Shown here one piece after another: positions 56,476 to 64,000 of a stretch of 64,000 nt of DNA. Position 1 is the stretch's first letter, and each line of letters opens with the position of its first letter. The DNA lies in NCBI GenBank assembly GCA_021186555.1, contig JAJKFL010000031.1, forward strand, positions 24,176,452 to 24,240,451. The letters are read 5' to 3'. Source of the DNA: Reticulitermes speratus. Its lineage: Eukaryota > Arthropoda > Insecta > Blattodea > Rhinotermitidae. Position numbers and translations under genes: made by a program. A model generated the notes under the pieces. It was given only the letters and a program-made list of their open reading frames with translations. It searched no databases and was not told the origin of the DNA.

Positions 56476-56811
56476 AACCTTACGTCATTTAAAGATAGCC
56501 TGACACAATTTTATAAATTTTATTTATTTCTGTGATTTGAAACTCTCAGTGGGTGGTTTGCGCGTGGCCCTACACAATTTTAAACGTGACTTAAAGGTAG
56601 CTTCATGAAATGAAACAAAACAAAAGGTAAATACCTATAAAAATTTGTAATTTTTATTTTCGTGAAGATCAAAATATATGGTAAAAATATTCTTTATATA
56701 AACATGTATTTTTGTATTAACATTGATACATTTGTAAGTATAACCGAAAAGCTAAAATTATGTTTGGTGAAGTTTGATTGTTAACGCCATCACACCGTGC
56801 ACTGTCGATAA
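56476..56811. other. No recognised element
   Basis: No named feature. Confidence 0.3.
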
Positions 56812-57109
56812 TCAGATCACACAATATTCTGTCCAACAAAGTGCACTCTATTGTGTTCAGATATTCTATATTACAATATCTTGTATAATCCAACATGTTT
56901 CGATCCCTCATGAGATCATCATCACGGATTCGTATCAAAGTAACATTTCACAAAACTAGCAATGTATATAAATATACTTTGATACGAATCCCTGATGATA
57001 AACTTCATGAGGGATCGAAACATGTTGGATTGATTAACAAGATATTGTAATATAGAATATCTGAACACAATAGAGTACAGTTTGTTGGACTCAGCACTGT
57101 GTGATCTGA
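56812..57109. mobile_element. Fold-back element C with hammerhead-like motifs
   Basis: Arms of about 120 bp: outer CAGATCACAC, then CTGTCCAACAAAGTGCACTC, TGTTCAGATATTCTATATTA, CCAACATGTTTC, mirrored to 57109. The left arm has reverse GAAAC (56897-56901), a GATCTC/GGGATC stem and GTGATGA (56925-56919, first base changed). The right arm has CTGATGA at 56992-56998 and GAAAC at 57017-57021, with a decayed stem. The outer sequence matches fold-back A. Confidence 0.85.
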
Positions 57110-57289
57110 CCATCATGTATGTTGCGGCCTGAAAGGAGTTCTGAACCTTTTAAACTTGCATCCTGCACAAAGATTGTTTACTTCTGGTAAGGCACCACAC
57201 GTGTCTTTTTGTCCGGAAAGGTGACGTGGAATATTTAGTATAAAGTAGCGCATTTTCATTTATAAATATTAACACGCCACTGTGTTATA

Positions 57290-57422
57290 TAAAGCATTTT
57301 GCAATGTACATTTTGTATGATTTTGTATGTTATGACTTATTCCACATCCTCTTGTCTTGTGACAAAATTATGGATCCATGGAATGTATATATGTATGTAT
57401 AGTATGTATGTATGTATGTAAA
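57290..57422 (+). mobile_element. LINE-3, 3' UTR and simple-repeat tail only
   Basis: TTATGACTTATTCCACATCC, then TTATGGATCCATGGAATGTA and an imperfect (ATGT)n run. Same order as the 3' UTR of the LINE-3 copy at 45712-46175. The left boundary is approximate. Confidence 0.7.
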
Positions 57423-57424
57423 GA

Positions 57425-58010
57425 ATGTATGTTACTTCGAATCTGCTCTATAAATTTATGCAAGGGTTTTTATGTAACTTGCGACATTAACACTGGATCA
57501 TTTGGACGTGCATTTAGCCGTGTATTTAGAGGGATTATGTCACCTCTGTACCTCGTGACTGTGTGCTGTTAATGGACTTCGTTTAATCATTTCATGAAGT
57601 ATATCATGCATTTACCACGGCCCATGGAAGCTCAAATAAGCAATTACCTGGACTCATAATGCTACTTCACTCTCAGCTCACACAAGACACAGTGTCGATC
57701 AGGTTCAAGCGAATAATAATAAATGACGTAATCTACTCTGAACGGCGAGCCCTGTATCTTCCGTTTCAATGAAACACACATTACTTCTAATGAAACTGCA
57801 ATGCAGATGAATTATCATCGGGTTTTCAAACACAGACACTTTCGTATTAAAGAATGAAGAATGTGTAGGCCTGATCCATGAATTTGTATACTTGTAATCG
57901 AAGGAATTACTTAAAGTTTAGAAGGCACGATTGTAAAGTACACTGCCACTTGTTAGTACACATTTCCAGTTTCCTGTCTTAAACTTATAGCCATTTTTCT
58001 TTTTTTCCAT
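57425..58010. other. No recognised element
   Basis: No named feature. Confidence 0.3.
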
Positions 58011-58021
58011 AGTCCATTGAG

Positions 58022-58305
58022 ATAGGGGCACCAGTGGCGCAGTTGGTTGAGGCACTGTGCTACAAGCCGGAAGGTCGCGGGTTCGATTCCCAAAGAGTCA
58101 TTGGTATTTTTCATTGACTTAATCCTTCCGGCCGCACTGTGTCCCTGGGGTCGACTCAGTCTCTAACTGAAATGAGTAGCAGCAGTACCAGGGGGCGTTT
58201 GGCTGACAACCTTACCGCCTTCATGTGCTGATTGGCTAGAAATTCTGGGAGCCTCAACCTCCTGGAGCCCTAAGGGTCTGTCCAGGCCTGTATAGGGATA
58301 ACTTT
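58022..58305 (+). mobile_element. SINE-C, full length
   Basis: Head GGGGCACCAGTGGCGCAGTT, B box GGGTTCGATTCCC, body to GGCCTGTATAGGG. The central domain has a small deletion around GGTAAAGGCGG. Target duplication AGTCCATTGAG (58011-58021) and AGTTCATTGAG (58306-58316). Confidence 0.9.
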
Positions 58306-58316
58306 AGTTCATTGAG

Positions 58317-59246
58317 TTATTTTTACACGAATGGGCTAATGATTTGCTGTTTGTGACTAAGGCACAAAACAAACATGCCCATATGTACACAGGGGAAATA
58401 GGAAAACATATACTGAAATAGACAACTTGCCGTTAAAGTCCTTTCTAATTTCCGTTTCCAATTTAAATAGATTGCTCTTATTACGGTGTAGGAATGGACT
58501 CGTGGGCAACAATGAAATGCGTATTATAGCAGCTGGATGTGAGGTTGATGCGTGATGGGGATGTTAGAGCGTAGATTTAACGTAGTTAATATTTGGCGTT
58601 CATAAGATTAGGAAATGTCTTGACCAGCATAGGGAATATAAAATTAAAAAAAAAGACCTACCAACTAAAATTGATAAATTAGTTATATCTCATTAAACAT
58701 GTCACGAAACTTTCCGACAGGACTGGCTGAATAATTTGGTTGAACTTTCTGAGGATAGGATCCACTAACAGGATTTTGTGACTACTGTAATGAACGGGCA
58801 GAGTAGGAGCAGTGACTTTCCTGACAAGTTGTGTAACTTGTCATTTTTTCAAACAATATCTTGAAATATGACTGGAATTAAATTAGGCGTACTTATTATG
58901 GTAAAAGAATAATTGTTTTTCGTTTTTTACAGTTGATGACTTGTACTGTTGAAATTAAAATTTGAAAAAGTTTGTTGCTACTGAAGTGCAGAGGTATGGA
59001 AATTGCTCTTCTCCAGCCCTCTCTCAGCGGCACTGAACCAGTACAAAGACGGACATAGAATGAATGATTGAAAGCGGTTGGATGAGAAAGTATATTTCTT
59101 TCTTGAGAAGGAAGACAGGGGATTTGGCTCTTTTTCAAAGTATCAGCATAAGCTAATGCGAGTGAAGCCAGGGGTTAGAGTTCGTTGCACGGAAGGGAGC
59201 AATTCAATTGCCTGGTAAAGCCAAGGGGGTTCCGTAATATCACTTG

Positions 59247-59250
<4 letters not shown>
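58317..59250. other. No recognised element
   Basis: An 80-codon minus-strand frame (59138-58896) has no recognisable domain. Confidence 0.35.
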
Positions 59251-59277
<27 letters not shown>

Positions 59278-59278
59278 G
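59251..59278. repeat. Poly(T) run
   Basis: About 27 T. It could be the poly(A) tail of a minus-strand retroposed sequence to its right, but I recognise nothing there. Confidence 0.9.
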
Positions 59279-59723
59279 AAAAGATTTGTCATACTTTTGC
59301 TCCATATTCGAATTTTTTTTTCTGAATCAGTGTTTGGCAAACAAATATGCGCTGTTAGGGCTGTTATTGTTTGTGCTTGGTCCCTGGTATTTTATTTCAG
59401 CCCAATGAAGTATAATGTTAATGTAATTTACGCGGAGTTACATATGCAACTTGTCTTACAGAGTAGACAACACTGTAACTTTTTAGCTTATCCTTGTAAT
59501 TTGCACTCCTCGAGGGGCCGACACATGATGTAGGAAGCAAATTGTAGATAGTTGGGGTTTCTCCCCAATAAAATGTATTTGTCGGTTTGATTACTAAGAT
59601 TGTACATGTGCAAAATTGTACATAAATGTTCTCAGAATTTATTCTGATATTGTTGTGTAGAATAAAGACTTAACGCATAATTACGTCATTATAACTTACA
59701 AATATCAGTAATTTTAGCGTTCT
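59279..59723. other. No recognised element
   Basis: No named feature. Confidence 0.3.
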
Positions 59724-59909
59724 AAGGCGTGGGTCTGAGGCCGCTCCCTTGCTGGGATTGCGGGTTCGAATCCCGCCGGGGGCATGGGTGTCTGTCTGGT
59801 TGAGTGTTGTGTATTGTCAGGTAGAGGTCTATGCGACGGGCTGATCACTCGTCCAGAGGAGTCCTACCGACTGTAGTGTGTGTGTGTATGTGTGTGTATG
59901 TATGTCATT
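59724..59909 (+). mobile_element. SINE-A, truncated at both ends, running into (TG)n
   Basis: Starts in the A-box region (TCTAAGGCGTGGGTCTGAGG), B box GGGTTCGAATCCC, body to GAGTCCTACCGACTG, then a TGTGTGTATG microsatellite replaces the remaining body. Confidence 0.85.
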
Positions 59910-60670
59910 GAATATGATTAAGTGTAATAATAACCCTCTAGACCTATAATGAGTAGGCAGACAGAGGTCATACTACGAAAGTAAGAATGGTCAGTAATTT
60001 ATTTCGGTTTGCCTGTATTAAATGGCAAAAAGGTATACGACTGCAATGTAATTACCCTACTTACATTATGGCAACTTTTTTTGCTCGGTTTTATTAAAGT
60101 CTGCTTACTGTGAGAAATTCTACAAGCATTAAATATTCCTTATATTTTTAAGTGATTTGAAGACGTTTCAACTACAAGGACCAACTTTTTAATGGCAGCG
60201 TCTTGACACTTTATTATGGAGGCAGCTTGTACGGATCTTGGTGCGTTACTGACATCTGTTAGTAGAACATCAGGTCGGTGCCTAAAAACACACCACACTC
60301 TCCTTCCAACAAGAAATTCTAAACCGCCCAGCGTTCACTGATAATCTCACGGGTTTATTCGATACGATAAAATATGTACCGCTTAAAGAGTGCCTTTAAG
60401 TTATACGTGTATAAGGATGACTTAAAAATGAAATAAGTCATAATACTCCCGCTCGTGACTTAGATTTTTCGTAATTTTTCTCTGTATTTTCAGGAAAATT
60501 TCGATATTTTTTCTTGAAAAATTCCGTGACAGCTTCCTTCCAGATACTCATCATTCATTATTACCTTATCATCGGGATATTCCAATTTCAAATCTCTTCC
60601 TGGCGACCAGATGTACTGAACGGAATTTTTTGTGGTTTTCCTCGGTTCTACTAATGGTATGGCAGGGTCT
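59910..60670. other. No recognised element
   Basis: No named feature. Confidence 0.35.
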
Positions 60671-60679
60671 ACCTTACAC

Positions 60680-61061
60680 GAAGTCGCCCTCGGTGGACTA
60701 GTGGTTAGCGGGTTCGATCCCGACCGAGGTCGATGGATTTTTAAGGGTGATAAAAATCCGGAGCACCACTTCCTTCGTAGGGGAAGTAAAGCCGTCGGTT
60801 CCATGTCGTAGATTTACGGCATGTAAAAGAACCTTACGGGCATGAATAGAAATGTTTCGTAAGCAAAATTCAGCGGCCATTTCTCACCCAAGTCTCCTGA
60901 CTGCCTGCCAGATGGCTCTGGCAGTCACATCAGGATTGAGTCGCACTTGTGCGGTCAGTGGGCTGGTCACTCACTACATCAACGCACATGACCATAGAAA
61001 CCTCCGAAAGGAGACCCCTATGCTTCGCGTTGGAGCGACAGGGACAAACAACAACAACAAA
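60680..61061 (+). mobile_element. SINE-F, full length with CAA tail
   Basis: Head CCCTCGGTGGACTAGTGGTT running at once into B box GCGGGTTCGATCCCGACC, with an unusually short gap between the boxes. Body about 310 bp (GGAGCACCACTTCCTTCGTA, GGCATGTAAAAGAACC, CTGCCAGATGGCTCTGGCAG) and an ACAACAACAACAAAA tail. Perfect 9-bp target duplication ACCTTACAC at 60671-60679 and 61062-61070. Confidence 0.88.
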
Positions 61062-61070
61062 ACCTTACAC

Positions 61071-61705
61071 TTAAACACAACCAATTGTATATTATCTTGC
61101 TTTTATGTTTTACAATAGTACTTAAATTCTGAGCTATATAAGAAATGGAATTTTAAAAACTCTCAGTCATACGAAGAATCAACTCTTCCTTCAGACGTAA
61201 TAAGAGTGATGATGTCCTGCACCTTGACATTAATTTTTTATGGATGTAGAACTACACAGTCCATATTGGATGTTGTGCAGTTGGCGTATGGCTCTATATA
61301 AAGCATCTTTAGTGCTCGTTGTGTCCAAAGAGGGCACTTGTTTCGTGATATCAGTACAGACGAAGGAAGTCGTCAGCAGTTTGAGGTTTACTGAAATGGT
61401 TCAATTGTCCGTCTTGTTAGGAACGGGATTAACTTCATTTTGATAGCTGTGCCATTGCATTGGTCTGATAAGTGTTCTCCGTCTCTCTCCGTATACAGAG
61501 CCCATGGCTTGTTATTTTCCACGTGTAGCACGAGGTTCATGAAGGGCCCGAACGTAACGCCACTAGATGCCACTACAGTTGCGTGTTTTATAATTCTCTA
61601 CTGTCAGCAGTTGCAGCACGTTTGCAATCCGAATCTCTGTGGTTACAATGAGAACATCGCCTCTTGATATAAGTTCCCAAACCAAACGCGCTAACAGTTC
61701 TTCGA
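61071..61705. other. No recognised element
   Basis: Overlapping short frames on both strands (61240-61667) without domain features. Confidence 0.35.
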
Positions 61706-61770
61706 AATATATATATATATATATATACATACATACATACATACATACATACATACTTACATACATACAC
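61706..61770. repeat. (AT)n-(CATA)n microsatellite
   Basis: AT units pass into CATA units. Confidence 0.92.
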
Positions 61771-61777
61771 CAAAACA

Positions 61778-61942
61778 CAGGGGCGCACAAACCCCGGGCG
61801 ACATGTCGCCGTGGCGACTAAATTTTGTGCTGTGGCCCCTAGCATCTGTGGATACTCAGTATGAAACTTGCATAATTTCACCATTCTGACGCCTACAAGT
61901 TTGAGATGGCTTTTAGATTTTTGTAGAATTTGTGCACCCCTG
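61778..61942. mobile_element. hAT-like MITE, 165 bp
   Basis: CAGGGGCGCACAAA at the left and TTTGTGCACCCCTG at the right are inverted repeats with one mismatch over 14 bp. CAGGGG ends and the small size fit hAT MITEs. I could not find an 8-bp target duplication. Confidence 0.6.
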
Positions 61943-62741
61943 CCCTAAGTTTTGTTTCTGCTGCCGGAGGTCGGTGTTTAGCTCTCCGTTTGATGACGGC
62001 AACTGAGGCCTAAAAAGACACTGGAACAAGAAGTTTGAATTTTTGTATCGAAATAGACCGTAAACATGGCTAAACATCTTAATTTATTATTAGGCTATAT
62101 AAAGAGTCGAACTCTGTGATAGCGTCATGAGAGAGACTGAATATTTTGTGTTGTTATAAACGAGTGTTGCTCTAGCCGGATAGTATAATGTGTGGTTAAC
62201 AGTGAGGAATATCTGACGCAATAGGCGAGGTGTCGCATAAACGCATGTCGTTATAACCGGGTTCGAATGTATATATGTATATATGCATATATATATAACG
62301 CATATGTATACTGAAACATAAACATGTTGAAAGTTTGGAACTTTGAGGTAATCGGGTGTGATAAATTAAAAATTACGAAGAGGAGTGGATAATTATGAAT
62401 TAATATATTCTGATGTACAGAAATATTTTTAAAAAATTACCGTGTCATAAGCTCTTGCCACAGTCTTTATTTGTATTTGGTATTTGTGAGTATTAAGGCT
62501 GGATGAAAGCAGAATTCCACAAACTTCTGTGATAACAGTGTTTATCTTGTGCCTGTGCAACCCAACACTGCGACGCATGCGATGTTAACTTTGTAGCACC
62601 TTTGTTCATATTATACAGCTCTCTAGGTAAGGAACTCGTATACGAAGGTTATTCTCGGTGAATTAGCTGGCTACGGGTCGACGCTGGAGTTCTAATTCTC
62701 ACAGGGGGCAGGATTTTCTTATCCACGACATCCAGAATAAT
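61943..62741. other. Mostly unrecognised; AT microsatellite and a weak tRNA-like head
   Basis: ATATATG-type repeats at about 62268-62300. GAATTAGCTGGCTACGGGTC ... GGAGTTCTAATTCTC at 62659-62702 resembles a decayed tRNA-derived SINE head. Confidence 0.35.
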
Positions 62742-63015
62742 GGGCCGGGATAGCTCAGTCGGTATAGCGACTCGCTGCGGGCTGGACGGTACGGGGATCG
62801 AATCCCGGTGGGGGCGAGGTTTTCCGCACCCGTGCAGACCGAGCCCCCTGTACAATGGGCACCAGGTGTCTTGCGGGACTATAGCGGAGGGGGCATGGCG
62901 TTGATCACTCACCCCGATCTAGCGCTGAGGTTAAAGAAAGTGTAGAGCTATACCTCTACTCCCCCTCTGGGCATTTATGACCTGTTCTAGGGTGAACTTT
63001 ACCTTTTACCACTTA
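62742..63015 (+). mobile_element. SINE-D, full length
   Basis: Head GGGCCGGGATAGCTCAGTCG, B box GGGGATCGAATCCC, then GAGGTTTTCCGCACCCGTGC, central domain, TAGAGCTATACCTCTACTCC and a tail GGGTGAACTTTACCTTTTAC. Best reference copy for the family here. Confidence 0.92.
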
Positions 63016-63019
63016 CGGA

Positions 63020-63200
63020 ATGGTTTTTGGGTCCACTCAGTTTATTATCCAGTAGGTATTTGGGTCCCTTTACCTTGAGGTAAATAGGCCGGAATCTAAA
63101 GCCCCCTTCTATGTAATGCTAAGGTTAGGAATGGGTGGATGTTTACTTCCACTTTACCAGTACTCGTATATCTTCCTGATATGGTGATAAGGCACAGGGA
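63020..63200 (+). mobile_element. SINE-D relative, diverged
   Basis: TATTTGGGTCCCTTTACCTT, GAGGTAAATAGGCCGGAATC, TAATGCTAAGGTTAGGAATG and TTTACTTCCACTTTACCAG follow SINE-D order with heavy divergence. Confidence 0.5.
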
Positions 63201-63271
63201 AAATTTTTACCCTATTAAATTTGACCGATTATTGTAATACCTGAAATGTGAAAGGTACAAAAGGGACGAGA

Positions 63272-63552
63272 AAGGGTAAAGCTCCCCCTATAACAGACGA
63301 TTAAGACCCAGAGGGGGAGTAAATGTATAGCTCTAATCTTCCATTTACCTCGGCGCTAGATTGGGGTGAGTTGTTAAAGCAACAATTCCGGCCGCTTTAC
63401 CCCCGGGAAAGAGATTCGGTACCCACTGTACATGAGGCTGCGTGGGCCACATGACCGGTCTGGACGAGTACGGAAAATCTCGCCCCCACCTCTATTCGAA
63501 CCCCGGACCGTCCAGCCCGTAGCGAGTCACTGTACCGACTACGCTGTATGAT
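63272..63552 (-). mobile_element. SINE-D, near full length
   Basis: In reverse: decayed head (ACAGCGTAGTCGGTACAGTG), B box GGGGTTCGAATAGAG, central domain and tail ending CTTTACCC. Opposite in orientation to the copy at 62742. Confidence 0.82.
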
Positions 63553-63892
63553 AGCTGGAATGTGCTGGAGGAGAATATAGGTTGCGGATCGTGGCTACTT
63601 GTGTTCCAGTTTTGTATTAAATTTATTAGCTCAGTGAATTTAATAACCTCTCCCAGCGCTGAGTCAAAGCTTTGGTGAAGTTTAACGTTAAGTAATATAG
63701 GATGACGTACAGTCAATAGAGGTCTGGGACATGGGAAAGACATGCCAGGTACAGTCTGGGGTGTTGCAAGGAAGTCTCGGTGGCCTGACTTTCATCATCG
63801 GAGATGCAATCTAATCATTTTTCTAGGAATCGACTGGTTGCACACTGCACTATCTGTCACGTGTTTAAGTGACGTAGTTACGACATTGTTTA
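63553..63892. other. No recognised element
   Basis: No named feature. Confidence 0.3.
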
Positions 63893-63894
63893 TA

Positions 63895-64000
63895 CAGGGC
63901 ATACACAAAAGAATGGTGCGGTTTCAAAAGTGAATAAAAAATTTATGTCGCACATTACACGGGCACAACATATACCATCAGCAGCGGCAACTGTCCAAGT
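63895..64000. mobile_element. Mariner-like element, left end, cut by window edge
   Basis: After TA (63893-63894), CAGGGCATACACAAAAGAAT and the following 85 bp match the terminal repeat of the 55017 copy with a handful of differences (for example ATATACCATCAGCAGCGGCA). The rest is outside the window, and the strand cannot be told from a terminal repeat. Confidence 0.9.

Noticed and set aside
1-64000. LTR retroelements, endogenous viruses, Polintons
   Set aside because: I saw no paired LTRs, primer-binding site, protease/integrase motifs or capsid-like reading frames in the window.

Overview
This window looks like non-coding insect nuclear DNA, most likely from a cockroach or termite (Blattodea). 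That identification rests on repeat families I recognise (tRNA-headed SINEs, a LINE with the RT C-terminal motif [12 protein letters not shown], mariner-type transposons, fold-back elements with the core GAAACGTCGGTAAACAATT). It is an inference from memory, not a database result. There is no operon, no CRISPR array, no rRNA gene and no stand-alone tRNA gene. I recognised no LTR, retroviral or Polinton fossil.

Host genes. The only candidate is a short first coding exon at 12277-12346 on the + strand. It encodes a signal-peptide-like start with an in-frame upstream stop, and it ends at a GTAAGT donor. A locally CpG-rich stretch (about 11870-12276) lies upstream. If it is real, most of the remaining 52 kb would be intron or intergenic DNA. 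No other open frame has convincing coding features.

Layout. 0-6 kb: LINE 3' ends, a mariner derivative with inverted arms, a TTAA MITE and a near-perfect 54-bp palindrome. 6-16 kb: simple repeats, SINE fragments, the candidate exon and a SINE nested in a SINE. 16.4-19.1 kb: a 33-bp minisatellite whose middle third is full of single-base indels, followed by a 126-bp tandem duplication. 19-30 kb: long featureless stretches with LINE, SINE and fold-back insertions and a mariner 3' end. 30-34 kb: fold-backs, including one inside another. 34-41 kb: GA-rich tracts, one complete SINE and 4 kb with nothing recognised. 41-50 kb: SINE-D fragments, fold-backs, and a CR1/Jockey-like LINE end. 50-55.6 kb: a hAT-like element containing a SINE that contains a dimeric SINE, then a cluster of three SINEs and an internally deleted mariner. 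55.6-64 kb: more fold-backs and SINEs, ending inside a second copy of the same mariner family.

Main structural themes. (1) A fold-back family with shared outer ends carries, next to its centre, a motif resembling the hammerhead-ribozyme core (CTGANGA, hairpin, GAAAC). (2) A second fold-back family has asymmetric arms and unusually long target duplications (10-13 bp in three copies). (3) Two SINE families with different tRNA heads share a central domain and a TTTACC-type 3' end. (4) SINEs with one tRNA head and two bodies are joined at the same place, just before the B box. SINE names A to F and LINE names 1 to 3 are local labels used only here.
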